DNA of 64,000 nucleotides from Chinchilla lanigera. Lineage: Eukaryota > Chordata > Mammalia > Rodentia > Chinchillidae. The notes under the pieces were generated by a model that ran no database searches, was not told where the DNA came from, and saw nothing but the letters and a program-made list of their open reading frames with translations. A program made the translations under genes and the position numbers. Below are positions 23,761-36,534 of the stretch, piece after piece; the first letter of the stretch is position 1, and the number at the start of each line of letters is the position of its first letter. The DNA is taken from positions 8,903,114-8,967,113 of the forward strand of contig NW_004955446.1 of NCBI RefSeq assembly GCF_000276665.1, given 5' to 3'.

Positions 23761-24239
23761 TGACCTAATTATAGGTCTGGTGTAAATTTTTTAGTTTCTC
23801 AGGTGATTTGAGAGAGTGCTAGAAAATGGTGCTCTAAATTTTATGTATCATAAATAAGTAAATAAATAAATTTATTTTATGTACCCTGTGATCAAACAAG
23901 AATAACAAAAATAAATTATTGTCTTTCAGTGAAACTCAAATACCCAGACTTCTATTTTAGTTTCTAGTAAATTTCTAACATTGGTGGGTTAGACAGAAAA
24001 GTATTTCTGTTTCTCTTTACTGTAGAAGGTCTAGAAGGAAGACACAGGGCAACGCACACTATATACACATTCTCACATTGTTACCTTTCTTTATGGGTTT
24101 CTTCACACCTGACCCATCATTTTCTGTCTCTGTGAATCTCTAGTTATCACACTGGAGCCCACTCAGCCCTGCTTATAGCTCACAGAACAATCTTGTCCCT
24201 GGAGTTAGGAATTTAAAGAGCTTGTGTCGTTCTGTAACA
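23761..24239. other. AT-rich non-coding sequence
   Basis: No gene or nameable repeat. Confidence 0.5.
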
Positions 24240-24425
24240 ACAGAGGCAGAATGTGGAGACAGGCAGGTCTAACTTGGACACCTGTCATATATTAACCTTG
24301 TGGCTACAGCCGAGTGACTTAACCTCTCTGAGCCTCAGATTTCTCCTCTAAAAAGTGGTGATAATAGTGTCTGCCTATGAGTTGATACATTAGATAAGAA
24401 TATTTAATTGTTATACTTGACACCT
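24240..24425 (+). mobile_element. MIR SINE
   Basis: The MIR core GAGTGACTTAACCTCTCTGA is followed by GCCTCAGATTTCTCCTC and a 3' part with GATAATAGTGTCTGCCTATG. Near full length. Confidence 0.85.
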
Positions 24426-24539
24426 CTTCATTTTCCTGTGAAAATCAAGACTTCCTTTATGATTTGACTCTCCAAGGAAAGAGGCCTGACCTCATTCATT
24501 CCTTGACTCACTTATGTTCTAGCCTCATATTAGTTAAGA

Positions 24540-24735
24540 TAATAGAGTCTGCAGTCAGAGGACCCTCAATTTTAACTGCAGATCTGCACCTGCCCATTGG
24601 CTATATCTTCACAGAAGCAAGTTTCTCTAACTTTGTGAACCTCCATCTCCTCAATGGCAAGACAGGATGAAAAGAATGCAATGTTCCTACACGTACAGAG
24701 ATTATTGAGAGGATCACCTTATATACCTCGTGAAA
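24540..24735 (+). mobile_element. MIR SINE, second copy in same orientation
   Basis: Structure parallels the preceding MIR: GAGTCTGCAGTCAGAGGACC, a core with CTCTAACTTTGTGAACCTCC, then AGAGATTATTGAGAGGATCA. It lies about 115 bp downstream of the first copy. The two are too diverged to be a recent duplication. Confidence 0.7.
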
Positions 24736-25615
24736 CACCAAATGAGTGGTGATATATCAAATTAAGTACAAAATTGGGAAAGGCACCCTGGGCTTCTGGT
24801 TATGTTCACTCACTGACTCAGTCCTTGCATGGGGAAGTGCCGGGCTGAGGAAATCTGCAGGTGACAGGTCTGTGCGAAGTGCCCATGTGCAGGAAAGTTT
24901 ATGGCTGTTGGCTCTAAGTAATGTGCATAGGGATTTAGGGAGATACTGAACGTTGTCATGGAAAAAGTTTTTGGCATCAACAGTGAATGTGTGAGTTGCC
25001 GTTATTTAGGGATTCTTGGTATTTGGGATACTTGTTCTTTCTCCCAAGGGAGTGATTTTGTTTTCCAGCCTGGTAATTCCATTACTGCTATTGCTTGTTT
25101 GTTAACATAGTTTTTAAAATGCTGGAAGAAGCCCTTTCTGTCCTTATTTGGTATGTGGCCCACATGAGCGCAGCATGAGTTGCAGTCAGTGTCGCAAATG
25201 CTTTTCCAATTAAATAACCTGTCTTCAAGATTCCATGAGTTTTCACATTTAAAAAAAAATGGCTGGAAATGTTCCTATATTTAAAGAAGAAGACTTTGAA
25301 AAATCAGGAAAATTTTCATCAGCTAATTTTTGCAGAATTCTTTGCCACTTAATTTTTTTTATTTCTTGTAACAAACCCATTGAAGATTTTATGGATGCTA
25401 CAAATAAAACAAGTAAACTTTGTTATTGGCTTCACTCTTAAAGTATAAAAGCTAGTATTCTATTCTTATACACTTAGAAATGAAATATTTCAATTAGAGG
25501 GGGAAAACAATTACCCCTCAAAACTAAAGATTCATTACCTTTTCTGAAAGGAAAAATTGTCGTTTCTTGCCAAATAACCAATCTGGGGGACAAGTTTGAA
25601 AGCCAGAAGTATTTC
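24736..25615. other. Non-coding sequence
   Basis: No gene or nameable repeat. Confidence 0.5.
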
Positions 25616-25808
25616 TAGCCTGGCATGGTGGTGCCATGCCTGTCATCCCAGCACTCTGGGAGGCCGAGGCAAGAGGACAGCAAGCTCAAGCCAAGTCAAG
25701 GCACTTAGTGACTTGACAGGAAGCTGCCTCAAACTTAAAAAAGAAATAAAATAAAAAGGCTGAGGTTATAGCTCAGTGAGAAAGCCGCAGCTTCAATACC
25801 CAGTACCC
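25616..25808 (+). mobile_element. B1-ID composite SINE
   Basis: B1 half (CCTGGCATGGTGGTGCCATG, CCCAGCACTCTGGGAGGCCG), an A-rich linker, then an ID-like half (GGCTGAGGTTATAGCTCAGT ... TTCAATACCCAGTACC). Followed by a (CAGA)n tract. Confidence 0.92.
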
Positions 25809-25811
25809 CCC

Positions 25812-25857
25812 ATAGACAGACAAACAGACAGACAGAAAGTTAGAGAGAGAGAGAGAT
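25812..25857. repeat. (CAGA)n then (GA)n microsatellite
   Basis: Grows out of the 3' end of the preceding SINE. Confidence 0.9.
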
Positions 25858-26454
25858 GTAACAATCTAAAAAGTTTTCATATCTCTCCAAAAAGCTTAGG
25901 AACATTATTAACAGTAATGCCCAGAATGTTACGTGTTTTACGTGTTTTCATTACCCTTTTCAATCCTCTGAAACTCTTTTTGCAGTTGTTCTTACCAGAA
26001 AATAAAATGGATAAGCACCTGAAATTCAGCAAAGTCAAGCAGCAGTGCTGAAGGTCATACGTCCACGGCACCACTGTGGCTCAAATCTCAGTTCCCTATA
26101 CTAGAAGTTTCCCTGAATATTTTCCCAATGGTGTCTCATTTTAAAATAATTTATTTTGCGGGCAGGCCAGTAATTCATCTGACCATAAAATTGAAAGTGT
26201 TTTTTTCTGCTTTTGTCTTATTTTAGTTTACTCCTTAATTTATTTATTGCAACAATTTTGGCTTTGTCAGGGGGAACAGCTAAGGAAAAGAAACGAAATA
26301 AGACTTACTTAAAGCACCTGTGGTGAAATCTTTTGTTGCCAATTAGGAACATCAAAAATTATAATGCTGATAATGCAGTTAATTGTAAAGAATCTCTGAG
26401 AGTATTGGTGTGTTCCTTTATTAAACAAACATGATTATGACTTCTTTTTCTAGA
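25858..26454. other. AT-rich non-coding sequence
   Basis: No gene or nameable repeat. Confidence 0.5.
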
Positions 26455-26680
26455 GCTTTTCTCTAGGCACCAGGGACCAGGAGTAAAGCAAATAGGATCC
26501 AGGCCTTCCTAATGTTTATGTTTAAGTCTGTCAGGGAAGACAGACACTGAGGAAGTGACTGGGAAGGTGTTGACAGTCACACAGGTGAAGTACAGACTGC
26601 TGGGGAGAAGTCACACGGTCTGGGAGTGCTGGAAGGCTACCTGGAGGAAGCAGCTTTCAAGACTGAAATCCTATATCTAC
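26455..26680 (-). mobile_element. L2 LINE 3' fragment
   Basis: The order of blocks matches the antisense L2 3' end: CTAGGCACCAGGGACCAGG, AGGGAAGACAGACACTGAGG, GGAAGGCTACCTGGAGGAAG. Confidence 0.6.
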
Positions 26681-29300
26681 TCTTTCACACTCCAGTGAAT
26701 AACTAAGTAGGACCTCTTTTCACACTGTATTCATTAGTTCAGCATTGAAAAGAAAGCTTTTTTCTGACTTAAAATTTTTACATAAGAGAATTGGGCAATT
26801 AGTTAATTACTGACCACCAAAGACCTTTACACACGCTTAAAAATCATATCCAAGTCTTTATTTCAAGTGATTAGCCTATATTAATTCCAGTATCTGCAAA
26901 GAATTTGATTCTGTAAATATTTCTGTTGAACAGTTTGAAAAATTTCCTAGGACTTTGTAAAACACTTAGATGTTTAATAAGTCTGAAATTTATTTCCTTC
27001 CCTCCTATTTTTCTCTTTCATTTTTTTCCATTCAACCCCATTTACCAGAGTATTTAAATGGAGCTCCATAGTGTTATTGAATAGAATATTAAAATTGCTA
27101 AGACATTCCCAAAAATACTGTATTATAAATGGAAACTGTAAGTGTGTCGTAAAGCATTTTTTCACACTCCATAGTTTTATTGATCTTTTATTCCTATATG
27201 CAAACATATCTTTAGCTGATTGGTTGATGATGTCTTAGTGTCTTTGGTTACATTTTTTTTCTGTTTGTGTTCTGGGGGACATATGACCACTGAATGTTTA
27301 GAGAAGTGTCAAACACAGACCAGGATTTCCTAGTGCTCTCAAGACTGTTTAGTACCTTCAATTCTGTTAGCCTTCCGCTGCATTCAGAACATAAAGTAAT
27401 TGACCCTCACTTGAGAACATGGAGTAATTGATCCATAAATCAAGCAGACGTACAAGAGATTAGGATGAATAGTTAAAGGCAAGTCAAAGGAAATTCTAGC
27501 CTTATATTGTGGCACTTCCATTTGTATAAACTATAGTTGATAATCAGAAGGAATTAATGTAATAAGCCTTCTTAAAACCACAATGCCTTGTACTGAGTGC
27601 GCATTAGTATTAAGTGCACAAATCCAGCTATTAAACTTCCCTTTGTCACACTCTTTTATTAAGAGATCATTATGAAAATAGAATTATTACAAAGACACTC
27701 TAATCGCAGGTAGTTGATAAATAGCAGTCTCTTATTTCTTCCACATGAATGTTTACTGGCTTTGAGTCTGTGACCAGCAACTATTTCAAAACACAGAATT
27801 ATCCTGAAACCTATCTATCCGCTTGTTCTGGTTTCCTGAGATCATGCATTTCCACACAACACAGCCCACTAATGTAACTCTTTATTTCATTTCACCCCTC
27901 CTCCCCAAACCCTCCCTATACTTGTCAACTAGTGGCTGGATATCGTGGATTATGTTTAAATTCTTCCACTCTCAAATTTGGGAATTTCAATCTAATTTAC
28001 AGTAGTTTCTCCTGCAAAAAAAATCCTGAGATTCTGTGTCAGACATGAAAACAATAATCTTTCATTTGTAACATCTGGAACCTTGGGAGCAAAATCCCAG
28101 AAATAGTCCAGAGGCAAAAAAAGACACCGTAAATGGATCTCGGCAGAGCATAAGATCTAACTTATTGGCAGAGATGGGTATTTTGTTAAGAATTTAGGGG
28201 ATTAGGAATTATGTGGGTGAAAATTAGATGGAGCTGTGTTTAGATCTCAGAATCCAATTTTCATTGGGATATAAGCTTAGTTTTCACTGTGTAAAAGCAG
28301 ACAGTCTACTGGATGAAATGTTTCTCCTTGCCACTGAATCATGCTTTTACTAAAACTCTGTGGAAAATAAATACTAATGTGACAGTAATTAAATTTTTTA
28401 AAAAATTTCTACTTCACTTCTTTCTGCTGTTGTACCTATAAAATGAGAACAATTACTAGCTGGTTTTTACACAGATGATAGCAAAGATTCATCCTAGAAA
28501 ACATCTTATTTGATTTTTTAAAACGATTTTTTCAATTGTCTAAATTCTCATATCTGGGAAATATATACCAAATCCTCAAAATGTGATTGATTTTTATATT
28601 TAAAATCAAGGCTAACTTTGCTCATGTTTTATCTAAGAAAATAGAATTTTTTTTTGTGACCTTGTTGAGGACTGATAACCTAAGCAGGATTATGTGTGAC
28701 TCTTCAGAAGAACTGAGGAGAAGATGAGTGATTATAAAGGAAAATTAATATTAAGATGAGCAGACACTTATGTGTCTATCCAATTTCACATGAGAAAAGG
28801 TGACCAAAGTTTTCATTTTCCTGTTCATAATTTCACATTTTTAGTTTCATTGTTTTGATCTTGCTTAACTATTCAAGAAGTGGGGGGCAGGAGGCTTTGG
28901 AGCAATAATTTATATAAAAATAATTTTGTTTATCTTGCTTTGTATACTTTTCAAAAAAGTTGGACAGTCTGAGGTAGCTTTACTCTAGGTTATTATTATG
29001 CCCTTATCTTTTATCAATTAGATACCAACTAAAAGGACATTCTTTTAAAAATCTACATTGGTACAGAGACAAAGATAATTATTAGTGAACACATATTTTG
29101 CTGGCATTAGCCTAAATGGGAAGATAAGATTTATCTTACTATAAGAAAAATTGGGGTAATCATGCAAGTAATATTTTTCTGCTTCCAGAGCTCTCTCTGG
29201 GAATTATAACTTTCATTATCAGATGCTAGTAATGCTGTTTCACCTACAAAATTTAAAACAGCCTGAAATAAGAGCTGTGTACTGTATGAGACAGAAGTAC
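26681..29300. other. AT-rich stretch without nameable features
   Basis: No gene, RNA gene or classifiable repeat seen in about 2.6 kb. Short open frames only. Very old repeats could be hidden by divergence. Confidence 0.5.
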
Positions 29301-31380
29301 TACCATTTGCTCTGTTAGTTCTTCATACCCCAAGTCCCTTTGCACCAACCCACCCCTCCAAGATCCCACAGGCTCCTCCCCTCCTTACCCAGTGGACCAG
29401 CTCCTTCATACTGTCTGTTTTTAATCTCCGATAAAGCTGTTCTCCTAAACACCAAATTCTTCAGCTCTCTATTGATTCTACCAAGAATATTTGCATTGTC
29501 CAACATCTGCCCCCAGATGGAAACTACAGAATATAGGGGAATGAAATGATAGCAGTGGAGTTGCACATAAGAAAGGGGCAGACTGCACGGGTATAGGCAC
29601 CTTCTCAAACCTTCTCAAAGCACACCAGGAAGGTGTCCACCTGTCTCACGCAGGTGAAATGCACATCCCTGCACAAAAGCGAAAGGGCAGTTTGTGAAGC
29701 ATTAGAATATTGAAGTGGATTCAGAGAGACTGTGTTTATTTTTTAACTCTCAGGCCCTCAAGGTCGTTGGTGTTCTGGGCAGCTATCAGGCACCCACACA
29801 CTTGGAGCCCATATATCAGATAACAAAGAGGTGGGACTCTGAAGCATTTTCTATTACTCATCCCTGAAGCTGATACGGAACCTGTAGTGTTCTCAGAAAC
29901 CCCTGGTGTGCTGGATGCCATTGGGAAACTGAGCATCATATTGAATATCTTAATCATTTACTGCAATTACATGAAGATTTTTGGTCCCCTTTCTGCGATG
30001 AGGTAGACTGAGCTTTAGGAGTCGAAATTTGATAAGTATGGTGGTGTTCGCTGAGTTCAGTTTTTACCCGTTCAGAGTGGGTTAAATTCGCCCTGGGGCA
30101 CTCCAAGCCTCTCTAATCTTATCCTGGAAAAGTGGAGCTCTGCCTTGGTTTACAGTGGAGGTCACCCGCGGGGCAGTGTTTGGACAGGGACTGATGGAAT
30201 TATGCCTCATTGTTAACATGAAACACACTTGGTGGTGAGAAACAGTGACGACATTTGGGTCCTTTGACTCCGTGAGGACAGTATCTTGAAATATATGCTT
30301 CTGCAAGACGTGCTGGGCTTGTAAAACCTTCACAGGGCTCTGTTTGGCTGGCATCCTTTATTTAATTTGAAAGAAGCCTGTTTTAAGGGACTTATCACTG
30401 TAGAAACATTTCTAGGAATAGAATATGGACAAGAACATTGATCTTTGTTGTCAAAGTCACGCATTATAATTCACTCTCCAAGGTGACGCAGCATCTCCTT
30501 GAGGGAAAAGCTGCCAAAAACTTTGAAAGTGATCTGCCTGTTTTCTTCTCATGTCAGCTGGCAGGGAGGGGCTGGTACTTTTAAAAGGATTAAATCTTTA
30601 TGGGACTTTCATTAATGACAACATCCATCCGTGTTTCTAAAAGAAGCTGAAATACGGAAAACTATATTGGCAACTGACTGTGTGAAATTTAGTCACGTTT
30701 GTTGAATTTCCCATCATAGCTGTATGTTTACTTTTTTTCTGTTAATGGAGCCCTCTATTTACTTTTTAAACTGGTCAAACTTAACATAAAGTTTCACCCA
30801 CTTCAATCATATCTCCCACGGTGTGTGTGCCTGCTTGTGTGTATTATGCTTTTCAGGAGCGGCATGTGACTATGGCTGTTTAATCAGGGCTATATTTAAA
30901 AAGAAATTTTCAAGGGAGCGTTTCTCACGTTAGAAGTGAGATAAGGTTTGAGTGAAGCAAGCTCTGTCGCAAAGGCCAAGTGTCACACAGCAGGAAGTCC
31001 TGGCCATCCTGCCCAGCCCTGCCTCAGCCAGTCTGCCACCTCTCTGACAGCACCTACAACCACACAGAAGAAATGCCCTCCTGCAGCCACAAGTGCCTTC
31101 TGCTCCTCCAGGGGCCCTGCAGCCCCAAGGCCCTGCACCAGCTCTGACTTTCCACTGTTTCTGTGAATCTTGGCTCCCTCTTTACAAATGGCTTTTGTGT
31201 GGGATCCTCTCGGAGTCACAGCACCAGGATCGTCTCCAAGAGCCAAATCAAGATTGCGATTCTCAAAGTCCTACAGGTATTGCTCTTTCCTTTTTGTGTC
31301 CGGGAAGGACTTTTCATCAGCTTTAGGTCCCTTGCAAACCAGTCTTTTCCCTGTGTTGCTTCATTTAATTCCTAAAGTTG
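29301..31380. other. Non-coding sequence with GC-richer patches
   Basis: Base composition rises at 29310-29420, 30060-30360 and 30960-31260. Open frames of 70-97 codons occur on both strands (for example minus 30082-30354) but none shows a domain or splice context I trust. The patches could be old LTRs, exons of an unannotated transcript or regulatory DNA; the sequence alone does not decide. Confidence 0.4.
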
Positions 31381-33040
31381 GTTAAAATGCCAGTACATAA
31401 AAGAAGACTTTGGATATTGTGAGCCGTGAAATAGTCTGAGTATGTGGGAACTTGCTGAGTTTGAGTATCTCTGAACATTCACTCTGGTAGCTAAGTGGTA
31501 AATTTTAGCAAGCATTCCTATTACAGTAATGTGGTCTGGAAAATGAGTGTACGAACTTGTCTAGTATATGAATATCATCAACGTTATCCATACTAACTTT
31601 CAGTTACCTCTTTAAATATTAGGAAACAGTTCTTGTTTGACTAAACAAACAGTGGTAAGAAAAATACTATACCTTTGCTTGTAGCTGTTTCAGGGCACAC
31701 ACACTTGGAAAAGCTGATACTATCTCTGTAGTCTGAGTGGTAATTTTGCTCTGAAAAATTAGATACCATAAATTCTACATAAATATTTTATTAACCTTTC
31801 ATTTCTAAAAATTTCTCTAGAAGTCATCTGAAACTTCATCCTCATACTCTCAACACAGGGTCATTGACTTTGGTTCTATAGCAAAGTTTAGTTAATTTGG
31901 ACCAAACAAGTACAAGGAAAACACAGAAAAATCCTCAATTTCTTTCTTCCCTTTGTGTTCTAGACATTTATAGGGAAATGAGTGATTCTTCACAAGTTGG
32001 TTTTTGATGAATTATAGCCTATACCACTGCAAATTATTATGGCAATAGTAAACAGAGGTGAAATGTTAGCATCATCTTGACAATGAGGTATTTCTTATTC
32101 AGACCAAATGCAGTGCATTGGAAGCTGTCAGGCCTATGTAAAAGTATACACTAGCTTTGGATTAGAATGTATTCTGATTTGTCTGCATAGGAAACATTCA
32201 AAATTTGGATTAAAATAATTCATAAGACTTACTTGCTTTAAACAGTAAGGAAGAGAGTATCCTTGGAATTTTTTTGAAAATTATAAAAATCAGAGAAATC
32301 AAATTATAAAACTCACTAGCAATTACCTAAGCAAACAAGCGATGTATATGAATTGCCAGCTAAATGTGTGAATAATATTTTTATTTCTTTTCATTTCAAA
32401 GCAAAATACCATTTATTTTTGTTAATTATATAATTTGTTATACTTATGAAATTTAATTGACTATTATAAATTATGCTTCACATCCTATTGAATGTGATTC
32501 TTGTGCTTATTTTTTGCATCTCATGGTTTTTATATGCTAAGTTATATCCTAAGAACTATCAAAGATTTATGAATAGTGCTGTGCATATTTCCAGTAGTTA
32601 CTATTTCTGGGGCCTCTTCACCATGGATAGGTGTTATCATTTGATAGCAAGCTCCTCATATGAATATGTAATTGCTGAATATAGTAAAATCAATAGCTTG
32701 ATAAAATAATCTGAGAAATCTCAAGAAATGCAGTCTAAATTCTGCTGTATGATTTATGAGTATATTACAAAACTTGCCTTTGCTTTGTTCCAGCAAAGAT
32801 ATTTTTATTTCATTTGGTGAAGTTCTGTCCCTTTTTAAAATATAAGCACTGGCTTAGCTATAGATGAATTTTCCACTTATCTGAAAGTTCATTTTAGTTC
32901 TAACAAGCTTTGTTTGTAACAAGGCTAAGAGATGATGATGACATCTCAAACAGCCATCCTGGACCAATCTTTGGAAACTTGAGAGACTGTGTCTTCATTG
33001 ATGTAATAGTAATTAGTTTTTCATATGCATTTTTTCACTG
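31381..33040. other. AT-rich non-coding sequence
   Basis: No gene or nameable repeat. A 78-codon open frame at 32473-32709 is hydrophobic by composition (T-rich codons) and looks like chance. Confidence 0.5.
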
Positions 33041-33044
33041 TTAT

Positions 33045-33130
33045 GCATCTTATGCTGGACTGCAAACTCTCTGAGGTCAGAGACTCCCTTACTTACAAAG
33101 CAGTGCCATTAATGCCTACTTGATGGGGCA
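33045..33130 (+). mobile_element. L2 LINE 3' end
   Basis: GGACTGCAAACTCTCTGAGG and CAGAGACTCCCTTACTTAC match the sense L2 segment just before its 3' terminus. Confidence 0.6.
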
Positions 33131-33232
33131 CCCTATCATACTCTTCTGTCTGCTGTCACTGCAGAATGTCTTTATGGATAGCACCAATTTACCAATATGC
33201 TCACACCTGCCACAGATTAAAAGTTGAGTGGA

Positions 33233-33426
33233 ATCAGGCATGGTGGCCCATGCCCATAATACTAGTACTCTGGGAGGAGGCTGAGGTCAGAGGATCACAA
33301 GTTCAAGCCTAGCCTGGGCAGTGTAGTGACTGAGTGAGACCCTGTCTCAAAATTTAAAAATTAAAAAAAGGGACTGGGGATGGAGCTTAATATAAAGTTA
33401 TTGGATTTAATCCCCAGCACCAAAAC
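33233..33426 (+). mobile_element. B1-ID composite SINE with target-site duplication
   Basis: B1 half (CAGGCATGGTGGCCCATGCC, GTTCAAGCCTAGCCTGGGCA, GAGACCCTGTCTCAAAA), A-rich linker, then ID half (GGGACTGGGGATGGAGCTTA ... TTTAATCCCCAGCACC). Flanked by AAGTTGAGTGGA (33221-33232) and AAGTTAAGTGGA (33428-33439), a target-site duplication with one mismatch. Confidence 0.94.
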
Positions 33427-33602
33427 AAAGTTAAGTGGAAGGTTAAGGAGATAGGAGGACAGTTGGCTACCCAGTCTCACCTTTCCAAGGAGATATGCAC
33501 TCAGTCACATACTGAAGTTACAAAAAAATATTTGTAATATAACTTTAAACTTTTATCAGACTTAGAACCCCACATGTACTGTGAGTCCATGTATATGTAT
33601 AC

Positions 33603-33624
33603 AGATACACACACACACACACAT
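33603..33624. repeat. (CA)n microsatellite
   Basis: About ten CA units. Confidence 0.92.
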
Positions 33625-34302
33625 ACATATGTGCATACATTCACTTAAATGCTATAATTATCTTCTGAATAGTGCAGTTTTATTTAATAGCATTACTGGA
33701 ATCAGAGGCATTAAACTGTTTAATACAAGCTTTTAAAAGTGTCCTCTAATTTTATAGCTTTTTGCATTTGTTGTTTTTTGTTTGAAATACAAGATCCTTT
33801 AAAACATGCACGTAACTTAAGCGTATCTTGACCTTTAAGAGGCTTTGGATATGATTTCACTACTAAAGCAACTGAAAGAACTGGATATTAACCAACATTT
33901 CTCCCGTGGATTTCTCCCATATGTTTTTTTGCTTAAGAGTAATGTTTTATATCCAGCAAAATCTTCCCATAGGCCTATTACCTCACCTTTTTTTGCATAC
34001 CAAAGGGTATTAACAAATGATATAAGTGGTACACATGCTTGAAGATGGAATATTTTTGAGGAGTGATTCCACTCCCTTCTAGATTTAGCCTGAAAGAAAT
34101 CAAAGTGTATAACATACAAAATGTGGTTAGGGTCTGATTTATTACAGTAATAACACATCATATGTATTTGCTGAATGTTGACTCTAAGAGGTACTTATAA
34201 ACATAAAGTTATACAATTCTCAAAATAGATCTGAAAGTAATTTTTTAGCAGTGACAAATTTTTATCTTCTGTGAGTAAAATATAATTTTAGAGTGAAGCA
34301 AA
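33625..34302. other. Non-coding sequence
   Basis: A 108-codon minus frame and an overlapping 65-codon plus frame at 33835-34161 show no domain. No nameable repeat. Confidence 0.45.
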
Positions 34303-34304
34303 TA

Positions 34305-34848
34305 CAAGGGGCAATCAAATAATACTGTAAATGCTTAAATTTTAAAAAAATTACAGCAAAAGAGACATTGTCATGAATCTCTCTTCAAATACTGCCCCTG
34401 GTTTTAAAACATATCCATCCTTCTTACCATTTCTGAAGCAGTTCTAGAAGCCCTCTTTGGTGACTTTATGAGAGATGATAAAATATATAGTGAATGCTGC
34501 TGAGTGTCATCCAACAGAAAGGTACGACAGTAAACACATTGCAGTGTGTCCTCATCCATCCCCTTCACAAGATCTGGTACTATGTGACTTCTGGCTCTTC
34601 CTCAGAGTCAAAATGACCATGAAAGTGCGATTTTGAATTGATTCAAGATATCGAGGCAGCCACAGTGATGTAACTAAAGATACTCACAAAATAGGACTTC
34701 CAAAACTGCTTCAAAACAGTGCTGTTAATGATGGGATAAGTGTGTTCAAAAGGAGAGAGTATTCTGGGGGAATTCACAGCAATGTGTCTTTTACTGTGAT
34801 ACATTTTTTAGAATTTAAACATTCACCATGTTTTATGATCGTGCCTCC
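34305..34848 (+). mobile_element. Mariner-family element with inverted 3' ends (fold-back structure)
   Basis: A Tc1/mariner-type element lies between TA dinucleotides (34303-34304 and 34849-34850). The right part reads in sense as the C-terminal end of a mariner transposase: around 34571-34605 a frame gives SQDLVLCDFWLF, matching the family's third catalytic Asp motif (Asp codon 34586-34588). It is followed by the 3' UTR and terminal repeat. The left part is the reverse complement of the same 3' region. TTCTGAAGCAGTTCTAGAAG (about 34430) is the antisense of the block GGACTTCCAAAACTGCTTCA (about 34698), and the match continues outward to both ends. The arms are therefore about 165-190 bp, far longer than the roughly 30-bp repeats usual for mariners. 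Stops interrupt the frame and no N-terminal half is present, so it cannot encode transposase. Confidence 0.8.
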
Positions 34849-34850
34849 TA

Positions 34851-35735
34851 TTTATATACAGCCTATTAATCGCTGTTAGATTCAATGCATAAAAGAGATT
34901 AAAAGAGAGGGAGAGAAACAGAAAGAGGGAGAGGGAAAAGAGCAAACAGTGAAGGAAAAAACTGAGAAGAGGAATAGGGTAATTCGGGGAGCTAGAGAGA
35001 AAATTACGACATAAGGAGCTAACTTTCCCCTGTGGACTCGGAGGGGCGTGCCAACTATGTTTAGAGTAATGGGATTTCTGTGAGCAGCAGAGCAGTGCTT
35101 ACAAAGTTAAATGCTGTTTTGAAGGACAAGGCATTGACTTGTCACCTAGGTCCCGGCATCCTTTTGTAAAGTTCTGCCTCATGGCTTTAGAGAGACACTT
35201 TCCAACCTCTGTTTCAGAAGGCAGAGAGGAAAATGATATGTTCGTGTTAGAAAATAATGCAAGCGAATTGATGTTAGTTTAAATCTAGTGGCTAGAAAAA
35301 AGATAGAGGAAAACATGATCTGGGGAGAAAAAAATCAAAGAGCTAAGACATAATAAACTTGTGAATTAGGACAACATCAACAAGAAAACACTAAGAAATC
35401 TTGTATTTTAAAAACAACATACTTGAAAATTACAGTAATTTTCTGGGAAACATTAACTAGATGGTTATTCTTCTAGCAATGTTCTTGCCTGAGAACCAGA
35501 AGAAATCACACAATTTTCTGCTTTGTTTCATATTTCAAAAAAAAAAGAGATATTCAGAGGGACATTGTGCATGGTGACTATAGGAGAAAAAGCCACCCAA
35601 GGTACACCACGTGGAGAACAGGTAGTTCCAGAACATTCTACAGGCCAGAAACAAAGTATCTTTCAGTCTGTTTACCTTTTATATTGACAGGCATCATGGG
35701 AGATACTACACAATTGAAAGTCTCAGGAAATCTTC
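34851..35735. other. Purine-rich non-coding sequence
   Basis: A GAGA/GGGAGA-rich tract lies at about 34895-34945. No gene or nameable repeat. Confidence 0.5.
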
Positions 35736-35820
35736 CAATTTCATTTTTGTTTTGTTTTGTTTTCCAGTACCGAGAATTGAACTCATGACCTCCCGCTTGC
35801 CAGGCAGGCGCTGCTCCCAG
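35736..35820 (-). mobile_element. ID SINE, 5'-truncated
   Basis: Complement of ID: TTTTG-repeat tail, CCAGTACCGAGAATTGAACT, CGCTTGCCAGGCAGGCGCTG. It then stops short, before the tRNA-like 5' end. Confidence 0.92.
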
Positions 35821-36534
35821 TATCATTTTGCAAATTGTTCTAGTATCTTTCCCTGTCCCACCTTGTAGGAAAGCTGCTGGGTCAGTGGCTCCTTAAGTAC
35901 GTTGAAATACTCATACCTCATGTAGTTGAGGGAATACTTAAAGTCTTTTGATGGGAAATAGAGGGAAAAGAAGCTCTGAATGCAATATAAATAATCTTCC
36001 AGCTATAAAAAGACAAAGCAGTATTTGCTAAAAGAAGTTCTATAAATCAGCCCCTATATTCAGAAAATTATGATGCAATCTTTAACTTTGAAATGGAGCC
36101 TTTATACCAGCAGTTATGAATATGGTTCATAGCAGAGCCGTCTCATAGATTCTCCTTGCCTCTACCAAAACCTAGGTATTGTAACATCAATAGTTGTTGA
36201 ATCTAACCTCAAAATGCTCACTAGGAAATGCTGGCTGGACCCCACATCTTTGGAAGGAAATGAAGGCCATCAGTCAAATTGATACATTGGGATGTAACTT
36301 TCTATGTGCCATAGAAATACTGGCTGTTATTTAGCATTTTTTTAGTTTTTAAACATTCAGATACAATACGCGGTATCTAACGTTTTCAGTGTTCTCCAGC
36401 TCATTTCATTTTATTCCTTAGGATAAGTGAAGATAATAACTACAAAGACCATCAAATAACAGAGCAATAATTGGAGGTTGAAGGGCCAGAGACCACACAC
36501 ATATGTGGTCAGAAAGTCTTCAGCAAGAACAAAA
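35821..36534. other. Non-coding sequence
   Basis: No gene or nameable repeat. Confidence 0.5.

Noticed and set aside
24240..24735. Local duplication of a MIR
   Set aside because: The two copies are too diverged from each other; independent old insertions explain them better.
34305..34848. Intact mariner transposase gene
   Set aside because: Only the C-terminal end is present and the frame has stops.
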